From the NCBI GenBank assembly GCA_016758965.1, contig JAEPRB010000047.1:144021-208020 (forward strand): DNA of 64,000 nt, read 5' to 3'. Source of the stretch: Circinella minor (taxonomy: Eukaryota > Mucoromycota > Mucoromycetes > Mucorales > Lichtheimiaceae). The notes under the pieces are model-generated. The model saw only the letters and a program-made list of their open reading frames with translations, was not told where the DNA came from and did not search any database. How positions within the stretch are numbered: the first letter of the stretch is position 1; every line of letters begins with the position of its first letter. The translations under genes and the position numbers were made by a program. This document shows, in pieces, positions 10,823-24,086 of this stretch.

Positions 10823-12438
10823 TAAGAAAAATATCATTGATCAAATGTGCCTGGATCTTTTTTCCTTCTCCGGCTTCTTCTTCGTCGTTATTATCCTGAC
10901 TTGATCGCCGCTAATTAACTCGCAAAAATTGGCTATGTTTGTCGGATGTTTCAAATCCATTTTGTTTTATCAAAATGTTTCAGGTCCATGTACTTGCTAC
11001 TAATGAAGAGATAGAATATTCTGTCATTTTTCTTCTCCACTTTATTTATTTATGCAGGGGGGAAAACATAAAAAAAAACAATCTGCATAATAATAGTTGC
11101 CTACATTTAGTCTATTATTACTGTTTTCCCTGTAATGCCGACAAATAGAAGAGAGTGTCAGTGCGTTATACTTCGCTTTGTCTACTTGTACTACTTTTCA
11201 TATTTTGTAATTCTCATGATACCATTATTACCCCGGGAACAAGGTACCCGATCAACCGGATTTCCAAATCGTTTTTTTAAAAAAAAACACTATTACGTTG
11301 ATCGACCTTCCTTCATTTCTTTTCTTTCATCAACAATTCGGAATCAAATATTGTATTTGACTCCGATAATAAAGAGGTTCTATAAAATCATGATCCGGCT
11401 TACTTTCTTAGTCGACTAGTAACTACCATTAAAAATATTTTATAATAGAAATAAATAAGTACAATTAATAAATAAATATGTTGGGTATTTACTTTTTCAA
11501 AAAAAAGATATCTACATCATTTTCATTATGAGAAATGACAAGATGAAAGAAAAAGGTACCAAACTTTGTGTGACGGAGACGAAAATCACAAAAACAAAAA
11601 ATTTACTAAAAATGGCTATTTTTTATTCTCTTTCAAAATTACAATAATTATGAGTTAGAAAACGCTGGATAAAAGAAGAATGTGAGACAGAGAGACTCAA
11701 TAATAAAAGACATAAGAATATATAGTACTACTAATTTAAGTTTCCTATTTATTGCATTTCATGCCAGTAAATAGATAAAAAGAGCGGAATCGATAAAAAA
11801 AACGAGCATAATAATAATTAAAGTTAACTTGAAGATTAGATTCAAAATGCTACTTCTTTTCACATGAGGTCTCTTTGGAGTGTGAAAAAAGCAAAAGTTT
11901 CAGTTGTTCCAGGTATCTTAATTATTCAGTCTTCTCATCATATATATCGCGGTATAACATCGCTCTTGATCAACTTATGTTTTTTTTTTCTTCGTTATTC
12001 ATATTTTTGCTCGGGATAACCAGTAACGTAATAATAAACATTTGTAAGCCATATTTGATCGACTCTTATTCAAAAATTTAAAAAGTATTCCAAAACAAGA
12101 CTAGTATATGCCAGTAAGATAACAATTTTACCCATAAACGAATCTTCAATTGAAAACAGAATATACCATCAATACTGTTATATATTTTGTTATAATATTA
12201 ACTTGGAAGAAAAAGTGTTTCATTATTGAGTTTTGCCAAAAAGTGACACACACATATATATACACTATATTTTCCAACAAATCACAAAGCAGTAAATGGC
12301 ATTTCAGGTGTTGGCTGCAACCTACCATAATAAAAATATATAATTAATAAGTAAAAAATAAAGGACATAATAATACGTGTTTGATTGAATAAAAAAAAAT
12401 TTGAGGTTTTATCAGTTAAAATTTTTTATTTAATATAT
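10823..12438. other. Gene-free interval
   Basis: Several frames of 60–94 codons exist but all have AT-driven, low-information composition. I see no motif, RNA gene or clear repeat. Confidence 0.5.
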
Positions 12439-13875
<1,437 letters not shown>

Positions 13876-14690
13876 ATTGAAGGCTTTTTCCTTTTTTTGT
13901 TTGGTACAAGCCCGTAGATATGAAACAATAAGTGAAGTGATTTAGCGTGGTAAAATACAATCCTAAAACAATTGAGATACCGACGATTCTTGTTTATGGT
14001 GGGTGCACGGCTCATAAAAGATAGGAAAACGATTGCATAATAGCAAGTTTCTTTTTTTGTGTGTTGTACAAAAAATATCCACGACCCATGACCCTTTTTA
14101 TCAAGACATTAACATATTAATCAACATGTAAGCAAGAAATTAGAATAAATATTAAATATACATGTTATTTTTTTTAAAAAAAAAGTACTCCGATGTATTA
14201 CAATCATGATTTACTGTTGGTTTATTAAGAAAAAAGAGCATAAAAGTTATAGTCAAACATAATATTAGCACATGTAAATTGTGATAAAATAGATACAAAA
14301 TACAATTTCAAAACATTTAGAAATGAAATAAACCATACAAACGGAAAAATTATATTTAAACTGTAAAAAAAAAAGAGGTGGGAAAAGAAAGAGCGTGAAA
14401 AAAACAATTACAAAAGAAAAATAATAAAGCTTAAATGGTATGTGTTGTTGAGTTTGCGGCAAAAAAAAAAAAGGATGATGATGATATATTTTTTTTAAAA
14501 GAATATATAATAGGGAGTTATGTGTGGAATGATGAAGTATATACAAAAAGAAAAAGGAAGTTTTATTCAATGAGAGAAAAGGAGCGAAAGAGATGCCGAT
14601 CACCATTCTTTTCCGGAAACTCCCGTTTTCTTTTTTTCATGCTGAAAAATTTATTGTCATGAAATTTATGTAGAATGATGTTTGCATTGC
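13876..14690. other. Spacer between the PhyH gene and the GATA factor gene
   Basis: About 800 bases holding the upstream region of the PhyH-type gene and the 3' end of the GATA factor gene. Poly-T and poly-A runs dominate and no gene is seen. Confidence 0.5.
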
Positions 14691-16121
14691 TTATTTTTTT
14701 TCACGACGCGACTTTCGACTCCGTGGTGACTTATGAATAGAATGCCCACTCCTATTACGTTTCTTAATCACATCTGTCTTTAGACTTAATGGACGAACAA
14801 CGCCATGAAGTTTAAGAAATAGTCCACATGCATTACAGAGGGGTTCCCCAGCACTATCCCTGCGCCATAATGGTGTATTTTGAGTTTCGCAATTCGTGCA
14901 TCGGATGTCGCTATTATTGGTCAAGTCTGGCGTGCTTCGACCCGAAGATGATTTGTGTGGATTATGATTGGCTGATTTCTTGGTACATGTCTTTTTGTTG
15001 GATTTATTAGCTCCCCTCGACGTTTTGCTGTTTTTACGCACGTGCCGCCTTGAGTGTTGTTGCTGTGGTTTTTTACCAATCGACCAATCAGGGTCGCTAT
15101 CGTTGTCATCCTCGTCATCTTCTTGTTCTTCTTCTTCCAACTCCACTTCCTCTTGTTCTTGTTGTTGCTGTTGTACTAATAATAGACTTTGATTATCTTG
15201 ATTATAATCTTCTTCATCCTCTTGATCATCATAAAATATTGTAGTAGGGAGTGGTGACGGTGGACGATGTACAAGTTCAAGTTGTCTTGGCTCAATTAAT
15301 TCATCATCAAATGTTGTATCCAATGGTGTAGTTGGTTTGTTGTCTTCGATACTACTGGCAACCGAGGCTGGTGAAGATGACCATGTGGGTGATGACGCTA
15401 AAGACGCGTCCATAGGTAACATTTCTTGTGGCGAAATCAATGTTGACTCTTCAAAGAAAAGTTCTGAACTATTGCTAGATGATGTATTGGTATTGGTAAG
15501 CAATACATCGCATGCCAGCGGTGAAAGAGTTTGAAGTGGATGGATGTGTGAATGGTGTTGCTGTTGCTGTTGTGTTTGTTGTTGATCTTGATAGTGCTGT
15601 TGTCCTTGTCCTTGTCCTTGTCCTTGTCCTTGTCCTTGTCCTTGTTGTTGCTGTTGCTGTTGTTGAAAATGCTGATAGTAATGATGATGGTTATGCTGTT
15701 GCTGTTGTTGAGAATGATGTTGATACTGTGAAGAATGCAAGGGTAGAAGAGACTCAGAAAATAAGGACGAAGATTGCTGTTGAAAATTATAGGGTGTTAG
15801 CATCCAGTCTTGTTCTTTTTGCAAGGCCCAGTTATTCTGATTGTCTAGGGTAGTATTATCCAATGAGCATTCGGGTGTAAATGAAAAAGAACTTTCGAAA
15901 CCATTCATTGTTAGTAAGTCAGATGTGTTTGCATTCATCATATCCAAGAGAGCTTGATCCAGAGATTCATCCAGAGAAACGTCAATGGTAGGAGTAGCCA
16001 TAGGAATGGGTGTCATGGTAACAGGAATTTGCTGCTGTTGCGATTGTTGCTGTACACTAGAATAGTCTACGAAAGAAGAGTGCTGTTGTTGTTGTTGTGG
16101 ATGACGATGGTATGAGTACAT
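14691..16121 (-). CDS. GATA-type transcription factor, AreA/NIT2-like finger
   Basis: An intronless gene of 476 residues. Near the C-terminus is one GATA zinc finger, C408-X2-C411-X17-C429-X2-C432, with TPLWRR and [13 protein letters not shown]. It is followed by [17 protein letters not shown], the basic tail highly conserved in the AreA/NIT2/Gln3 nitrogen regulators. A basic [12 protein letters not shown] stretch ends the protein. The rest is low-complexity: polyQ, polyH, a (QG)n run around residues 160–175, and acidic E/D runs near residues 330–345. These are usual for activation regions. It probably binds GATA sites and controls nitrogen use; this role is inferred from the finger alone. 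White-collar-type photoreceptors also carry a GATA finger, but no LOV or PAS sequence is present. The C-terminal repressor-binding end of AreA is not obvious. Confidence 0.92.
   Translation of the reverse strand: MYSYHRHPQQQQQHSSFVDYSSVQQQSQQQQIPVTMTPIPMATPTIDVSLDESLDQALLDMMNANTSDLLTMNGFESSFSFTPECSLDNTTLDNQNNWALQKEQDWMLTPYNFQQQSSSLFSESLLPLHSSQYQHHSQQQQQHNHHHYYQHFQQQQQQQQGQGQGQGQGQGQGQQHYQDQQQTQQQQQHHSHIHPLQTLSPLACDVLLTNTNTSSSNSSELFFEESTLISPQEMLPMDASLASSPTWSSSPASVASSIEDNKPTTPLDTTFDDELIEPRQLELVHRPPSPLPTTIFYDDQEDEEDYNQDNQSLLLVQQQQQEQEEVELEEEEQEDDEDDNDSDPDWSIGKKPQQQHSRRHVRKNSKTSRGANKSNKKTCTKKSANHNPHKSSSGRSTPDLTNNSDIRCTNCETQNTPLWRRDSAGEPLCNACGLFLKLHGVVRPLSLKTDVIKKRNRSGHSIHKSPRSRKSRREKK
15598..15645. 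repeat. Hexanucleotide microsatellite (TGTCCT)n inside the GATA gene
   Basis: About seven TGTCCT units, read on the minus strand as CAGGGA-type codon pairs Gln-Gly, make the (QG)n run in the GATA factor. Hexamer copy-number change would keep frame, so the run can vary in length without breaking the gene. Confidence 0.85.
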
Positions 16122-19100
16122 TTTGAACGTTTATATGTATCAATAATGTATGCGTTTGAATGGCTTTTGTATATATACACAAAGATATATAAAATAGAGG
16201 TTCGTTATATAAACTTGGGCGAGAGAGAAAAAAACGCGGGAGAAGAGAAGAAAAGAAAGAAAAAGGAGGGAAAGGAGGAAATCAACCGCCTTTTAATGCT
16301 CTGCGTCAACTGACGAGAGGATCATTGACAATCGCTACTACGAAAAGTTCTTGTGCTACTCTATTAAAAAGTCCCCTTCTCTCTTTTTCGAGATGGGGGG
16401 ATGATACACAAAAAAAAAAACACTTTTTTTTACTCCTTTTTGGCACCACTTATTTTATTATTATACTACAACAAAAACTTCATTAGTATCATATATGGCG
16501 CCATTGCCCCTATATACTCCGCCATTTTTCTTCGCTTTCATTCATTGATTTTTATTTTTAAATAGCAAATAAAATACAAAATGGCGTAGGTAATAATAAA
16601 AAGGTGAGGAATAAGAATAAATATATAAAATTTACAATGTAAAAAGTGTCATATGCTTTTTAGAAACGAAAAAGTGAAATGGGGGGGTACAAGGTTTTTT
16701 TTATTATACTTTTTTTTACTTTAAGTAATAACTCAATTTGGATGTGTTTTAAAAAAGATAAGGAAATGAGCATAATATAAAATAAACATAATAAAGAACA
16801 ACTTTATCAGGAACAAAAAAAAAGAAGCATTCTTAGTGGTGCTCGATAAGGTAATCGCTTATGATAGCAAAACTTGTTTTTAATTTCATTTCATTTGCTG
16901 ATACTCTTATCACTGAAAAGTCATGCGGTGATTCTCATACGAAAAAGCATTGTCTACACACATCTTTAACTTATATGTAATAAGAAGATTACCAATGCTC
17001 TTTTACTCTGACCGGGAATTACTCTCCGTCTACTCGTGCTAGCATAAAAAATATATAAACCCCAATGCTATGTCATAGGAGCGTGAACTATTTTTTTTGA
17101 ATTATTTTAATTTTTAAAATAAAATGGGTATATAAATAATTATAAAATATTGTCCACATGGCGATTTTAGAATAATTTTTTTTACCACGACTGTCAAGAC
17201 ACAAGATTTTGTAAATTTTTTTATTACTGCTACTGTTGTTGGGGAAGCCCAAGAATATATTTAAAATAAATAATGCCACAAGTAATAGCAACGGGAGATA
17301 GAAAATCTTGGAAAGAAAAATCAAATTCAGCGGAATGATTGGCTAGTATCGGGTTACATCGGGTTATCGCACAGAATACAATAACCAAGATATGTAGTTG
17401 ATGAGGGACGTTGATCCCGTCTTTTCGGGTTACAAAAATAACTCTTTTTAATGCATTGTTTTACGGCGATCTCTCTCTTTCTTACGCTTCCGGAAAAAAT
17501 TTCCTAAGGGGTGGTACAATTCAAATGGGCTAAAGAAAACAATAATAATCATTTTACCCGCTCTTTTTTATTTTATAATTCTGTCGTATATTGTCTTGTT
17601 TATCGATAAGTATCCTATTTTAGAAATATATTGCTGCTTATTGTTATTTGTATACGGTACTCACTTGACCATGATAATAATATTATATTGTGTTTACAAG
17701 AACAAGTCACTTTAATTTATAAGACCTCTTTTTCGGAACCAACAATAATTTTTGTCTTTTTGCCTACTCGCAAAAAAAAAACTCAAGTGTTTCTATTTCA
17801 CTAACTCGCATTGATAAAAAAAAAAGTATATGACTTTTGTCTCTTCAGTCGCATGTTATCATAATAATCACATGATTGTTTTGCTTACGTATGTACATTA
17901 TTTTGTTTATGCTGCATAAACATTTAAGCAAAATGTCGTGCATCGTTTTGTTAGCACAGCTTCTTATCTTTTTATTCACCTAATTCTTCTTTGAAAAGAA
18001 ACCGCTTTTGTTTTTGTTGGTATTTGACGATCTGGGTATAAAACAAGTGATCAAAGGGTTTGTATTTATTTTATCTTCAAACGTTAATATATCCAAATCA
18101 GGAACCATTGGTAAAAATACGAAGTACCACGAGAGTCAAAAGCTCCTTTTATAAGTCTGTGCGGAGGCATTATAACAACAAACCAAATTAATTACGAAAG
18201 AGTATAGTCTCGTTACGTATGGTCATCGAATGACAACACTTTTTTTTCACCTTCCGTCTTTTTTATCTACATTATATTTCGAAAAATGTTTGAGGAATAG
18301 ATATATGTGCTTTTATATATATCATCATTATACGTTTAGCCTGTGACCCTATTCTATGCAGATTAATTAAAATACCACTAGAATTAAATGAGTGTTGTTT
18401 CTTGATACAATATCAGGAATTAGCGCTTTGAAGCGTTATTTTACTAATACATATAATTTTATTAATCAAAATATATACTACATCTACATTATAAAGCTTC
18501 ACAATATTTTTGACTTTGGAAAATTGCCTATTTGGTTTTTGCTCTGAACTATAAACCAGAACTTGTTGTTTTTAACAAAACCATAATTGATTTTTACAAT
18601 GTGGGAATATATATATTGACAATATCAAAAATAATTGACCAAAAAATCGATCCTGTTACATCCTATATAGTACTTCTTGGTAATTGATGCACTCGGAATA
18701 AACATACCTAAGGTTATTGTATACAAGCTATGCAATTTTCGTGTGAATTTGCTAGCAAAGGTTTTGTATCTTTTTTTTTTTTTCAAAAAACTTGAAGGGC
18801 AGGGAGTCTTAGCTTTTTGAATATGTGTATATTAAATTAAGTTATAGGTTATTACTGTCTTATGTTTAATTTTATATCTTAGTAGTACAATAGAATAACG
18901 TAGGAGATTGTGGATCATCCATAGGTAACAATAGACCCGGCTTTATCCTATGTGCAAATACTTAAACTTTCGAACCGTGTGCGTGAGAGCGGTTGCCGGG
19001 TTTCCGTAGTATAATGAATAAACTTATTACTCTTAATAGATAAGCCTTCAATGATTTGTTAACGTAAAAGCCCAAGCCTAAAGATAAACAACAGGAATAC

Positions 19101-21097
19101 TACACCAGTAAATATACTGATCCCTTTTTATATTTTGCTACATTATTATAATATACATTCTATTAAATAGAGAATAAAAGCAGAGGATGTCAAAGAAATA
19201 ATTTCGATTTACAGCTGCTTACTATAAAGTTTCTAACTAAAATAGTATTGCTTTGGTTGACCAGAATAATATCATACGTGTGCTTGTCTCCATTAGCAGC
19301 CCAGGGCATTGTTGCAACATAAAATTAAGATGGTAAGACATATCTTTATAATGTCTTGTCTATACAATAAGCTAATTAATAATTTATAGGGTATTACACA
19401 GAATATCGTTTAATAAATTAAAGATACGGTGAGAAAAAATTGAATATCGGAATCTCGATTCATGCAATTATGTAGTTTTGAAAAGGTAAACCGAAACCAT
19501 AACTCTTCTACGTAAATCAAAAGAAATCAGGTATCATACACTGTGCAAAGTAATAGCAACAAAGTTTTTGCCATTATAAATTCATTAAAACAACCGAATA
19601 TAATAAATCAGCAGCCTTTTTATTGTTACTAATAACCATTTGCGCGTTAAATTTCTGAAATCCCTTGGTGGTACATTGATTACTGCAAGTAGTACTGCGT
19701 CTAACAATCTTATCTTCGTTTGATTTCTATCTTTTTTCAATATTATTTACTATTATATATATTCCGTTGTATTGCGCGAATTATTATATACACATTTTTA
19801 TTATATCTAAATAAGTTTTTCGAAACTTCACCGCATTTATTAGAAGATCAAAAAATTCAGGTTTTTAAGCACTACGTACACAAAAATAAATAAATAAAAA
19901 CCAACAATATAGTAACGTAAGCATGTTATTAATGCGTTGGATCCGTAAAATAAAGCACTGTTTGACAATTGCACACATTTATTAGTTTTAACGCTCTTAG
20001 TCAATTTTTTGAATTATTACAAATTATTTACGACGACGCAAGATAACATTATATTTAATGATCTCTGTACTATATCATATGCTAAATTTATGCTTTTTTT
20101 CTATGCAACATAAAAAAATCCATGTTAGTACTGAAATGACTAATACAGCAATAGATCAGCGAGTATGCAACCTGTTTTCTACTAGTATATACTAAATATG
20201 CTTATATCATTTTTTTAATATATAGCAATTAGTCTTCATATCAATTTTGGTAACTTTTACCATTTGTGGTCGTGGTAGTACGTAAATTCTGAAATTTTTT
20301 CTACTTATTGTTGTGTGTGGAATTGAGAAATTGTATAGCTATATTAACAAACTTCTCCTTATAAAGGGTACCTGACAATATATTTAGCTTAAATGGGAGA
20401 ATGTATATAGCTCTTTCAATATTAAACAACTGACAATGAAGTGTCGCTCATAATCATTGTTGAAAAGTAATAGAATATATCTTTCTTGCATCAAATCAGG
20501 AAAAAGCCACTGACCAAAATGGTAAAGTACAGAAAAAAAATAAACAGCAGAAAAAAATACAAGTGTAGTTCATGCAGTTAAAAGATCGATTAAGTTAAAG
20601 GAGTCTAGAAGGTTGCGCGGATTTATAACATCACTTATTAGTTTGAATTATAATAAATGATTAATTTCGAAGTGGATGAAAAGCTATATAATATTTATGC
20701 TGTTACTTTTGCACTACCCAATGTATAATGAATTCAGAGTAGCATGAAATATACATCATATATCTGAAGAGATCTTGAATTATAAATGTATTGAATGTTT
20801 AATTATGGCACGTGGAATAACTGTGTTTCGACTATGGAATCATTATCAAACGAAAAAAAAAACCATGGACAAATATATCGTTACACCAATTTATCATAAA
20901 AAATTAAGGAGTCAGAAAAACTTATAGTAAATAATTAAGTGGCAAATCGGTCACTCATCGTCACCAGACGTAACCAAAAACCTGCATGATATTTTACTGC
21001 TGTCGTACCTGGTGAGACCAGAAAACCCTTTTTATTTTCCTTTTTATTTTCTTCTTCTTTTTTTTTTCTTTCTTTAACATAACGATATTACATTGTC
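16122..21097. other. Nearly 5 kb without a recognisable gene
   Basis: The first 300 bases upstream of 16121 are the GATA gene's promoter side (TATA-like tatatatac near 16170, purine-rich leader). Beyond that I find no coding frame, RNA gene or clean repeat. An imperfect inverted repeat of acccggc and gccgggt at 18933–19003 stands out from the AT background but forms no known structure. Confidence 0.5.
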
Positions 21098-22210
21098 ATG
21101 AAATCACCATTGTCATCACAAAGCCCATTCCGTTTATTAACTACCGGATTTTTCGCAGGTGTTTTATGCACCTTTCTCATGTCCTGTGCTTTTACAGGTA
21201 CAAGCCATGATGAAGTAGCTGGAGCTCACTGGGGTTCTTTAGTTCGTCGTCAAGAAGATAATTCGGGTATTCTTAAACTCGGGAATCCTGGTAAAAATAT
21301 AACAATTTTATACATATAAGCATTTATATGCATAAAAAATTAATATTTTTTTTCTCGGTTATAGGTCCGGTTGTTGACTTGTTACAGCGACAACGATACG
21401 TTTCTTCATACGATCGCCGAAATCGCGTCCCTCATTGGGTTGGTGAACATCTCACACTTGAATCACTTGAAGCTGGTGAAAATGTTGATCGTGACAAGTC
21501 CAGCTTTAAGGAAGATACTGCTATTCCAGAAATTTTCCGTGCTCTTTTGAAAGACTACAGCGGTAGTGGTTATGACCGAGGTCACATGGCACCTGCAGCC
21601 GATGCACTTGCTACTCAAGAGGGTATGGATGAAACCTTCTTGTTAACAAACATGTCTCCTCAAGTGGGTAATGGTTTCAATCGTCATTGTAAGTTTTTCT
21701 TTCTTTCATTCTCTCTCTTTATTTCTTCCATTTTCTGGCTACTAATTTTATAACTACCCTTTTTTTTTAAAAAAAAAAAAAGACTGGGCTTACCTTGAAG
21801 GTTTTGTACGCGATTTGACCAAAAATCACACTGATGTTTATGTGTACACCGGTCCACTATTCCTTCCTCGTAGCAACCAAAGCGGGTATGTTGATATCGA
21901 TCAAGAAAAAGCAGGCAGTGCTGCCGTTTCTGGATATTTTATCCAGTATCCCCTTCTTGGCGACGTACCCAATGTAGCAGTACCCACCCATTTCTTCAAA
22001 GTTATACTTGCGTCGTCTGGTAGTGGAGATGCTTACACATTGGGTGCGTTTGTTTTACCCAATGAAGCCATTGATAGTAAGACACCATTGACTGATTTCC
22101 AAGTTAAATTGGATTCTGTTGAACGCGTTTCAGGATTACAATTTTTCAGCGAATTGGATCGAAGTTCATTTGGTGACCTTTGCTCTACCGACAGTTGTAA
22201 ACTACAATAA
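21098..22210 (+). CDS. DNA/RNA non-specific endonuclease, EndoG/Nuc1 type
   Basis: Exons 21098–21290, 21365–21688 and 21783–22210 give 314 residues with correct phases. Residues 12–32 form a hydrophobic N-terminal segment, fitting the membrane anchor and mitochondrial targeting of Nuc1/EndoG. The beta-beta-alpha metal nuclease site is present: YDRGHMAPAAD with catalytic His138, then LLTNMSPQVGNGFNRHYW with the metal-binding Asn170. VYTGPLFLP and PTHFFKVI are further conserved strands. The enzyme cuts DNA and RNA with Mg2+; in yeast Nuc1 is a mitochondrial nuclease released during cell death. Mitochondrial location here is an inference from the anchor, and a secreted relative is possible. The length is similar to yeast Nuc1. 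The second intron ends in a 13-base A run before its AG. Confidence 0.94.
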
Positions 22211-24086
22211 TCTCTTATTATTATTATTATCATTTCAATATTACCCTTATTCTTGATTTTTCAAACTATTATAACTTCTATTATATAAACTTGCTCTTGT
22301 TTATAACTATACAAATATCTAAATTTTCGAATAAATGCGTTGTTTATATATTTGATTAACAATGATACATTTTCGTTTCATCCACTTACACCATAAAATT
22401 AAACTGCTTTCTGATCAAGAGTTGTTCTTAAATTTCTCATTATGGTAAGCTTATTCGTAAATTTTAGCGTATCCTACACTTTCAAGTGATTGAATTAATC
22501 ACTATGTTCATTATACAATTAGTACCATTTATATATCACTGTTTTTGAGAATCATCAAAATACCAACCACGTACAACTACAAATGATCATCATTTGCTTG
22601 CAACAATCTACAGAAATCACAAAAAAAAATTCCAGCATTACCGTCGGAATTAATTCAAGATTACTCAAAAGAGAACTACCCTTCGGTTTTATTTGGTGTC
22701 GATCATAGTGCTACTTCATGGACCCTGGATTTTTTCATATGGTGTATTAAGACATGTAGTAGTCTGCATACTGATTAGGAGAGTTAAAAAAGTTCAGCTC
22801 CGACTACCTTTTTTTTTATCATCTGTCAAATATTATTTTTCACCAAACATCACATTAAATGCATTAAGTTTGGTGCGGAAAAGGTTCTAAGAATTTGAAT
22901 TTTCGGCCACTTGGCTGGTGGTTCCCAGATTTTCAACAGCTAAAGTAGCAGTATGTAACCATATAATAATAGGGGGTGTAATATAAACTTTCTTGACAGG
23001 ATGATCTTGTGTTGCTTAAATCGCATGTGTTAAAAGGTTTCTGTCCGTCTTGTGACGCGCAGATCTTTTTCTTTAAAAAGATTTATACTTTTTTTTTGTC
23101 TTAAACCCTCTCCTCTAATAAGCGCAAAAAGCATAAATCATAATGCAGTAGGGGGTTTTATTGTAACTGCTAAAATGAATGAATTCGACCTATTGAAAGT
23201 TTAAATTGAAAACAATGAAGCAGGGACCAGATATATAATTCACAATCACTCAAATGGAACAGGGAAGTAACAAAGGAATCGCGTGGCCCATACTACTTCG
23301 GTCTTAATAGAGCAACAAAATGATATCATAAACAGTGCGATGCTTAAAAAAACGAAGAGATCTAAGATCTTGGATGAATCTTTTGTCGTAGCATCAAATA
23401 GCATCGAAATCGATCTTAACCTGCTTTTTGAATCAATTGATGGCGACAATATCTTTACAATAATAGAAGAGAATAAAATAGTAGCTTTATACAAGCGCAT
23501 AATAAGACCATTAAATTCGTTGTGCCCAAAATGGATTGATATCATACCTATAAAACTAGAAAACTAATGAAAGTTTCTTATCCTATCGAAAAAAATAGAC
23601 TATTTTATAAAGTCAGTAATACTTCTCTGCTATCATAAAGATATAAAGTATGTTTTTGTGGTTCTTCAAGGCCTTTATTTTTAAGAAAAGAACGAGAAAA
23701 AATGAAATGTTAATGCGCTCAATCAAAGTAATACTCTCTATCACTTTGTCATTAAAAATCATAGTCATGTAATAAAAATTAAATATGTATAAATGAAAAA
23801 ATGAAGTTAAACTCTTCAAACGCAATATCTATTAGGATAGCACAGCAATAATAAACTATGTTTGTAAATATGTATTAACATTTATGTATAATATTTTTCT
23901 CATGCGATTTGTATTTTTTTACTGCTCATTAGTAGTTGTCAGCAGTAAAGAAATCCATATGCAAGAAAGCATGACATCCAAAATAGTAAAAAAAAAAACA
24001 CTCCGCACAAATTAACTTCAACATCGCGCGAGTAACCCAAGGTTGTAAAGTAGCACGTTCTTTTTACTTTTACAACTTTAAAGGTT
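22211..24086. other. Spacer before SEC3 with one small ORF of unknown meaning
   Basis: About 1.9 kb. The frame at 23283–23567 is listed separately. The rest is AT-rich with no recognisable gene or clear repeat. Confidence 0.45.
23283..23567 (+). CDS. Unrecognised 94-aa ORF, possibly a gene fragment
   Basis: A 94-codon frame with balanced composition (LNLLFESIDGDNIFTII, RIIRPLNSLCPKW) and no low-complexity bias, so it may be real or a recently decayed remnant. An in-frame stop lies shortly before the Met, and there is no adjacent exon with good splice sites that I can assign. No family is recognised. Confidence 0.25.
   Translation: MAHTTSVLIEQQNDIINSAMLKKTKRSKILDESFVVASNSIEIDLNLLFESIDGDNIFTIIEENKIVALYKRIIRPLNSLCPKWIDIIPIKLEN

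Noticed and set aside
14968..15853. Plus-strand frames rich in Val, Ser and Cys
   Set aside because: They are antisense readings of the CAG/CAA repeats of the GATA factor gene.
18930..19016. Possible tRNA or tRNA-like hairpin (acccggc … gccgggt, then tccgtagtataatg)
   Set aside because: The tRNA-start-like words are not followed by a matching anticodon arm, T-loop or acceptor stem; only one inverted repeat pairs.
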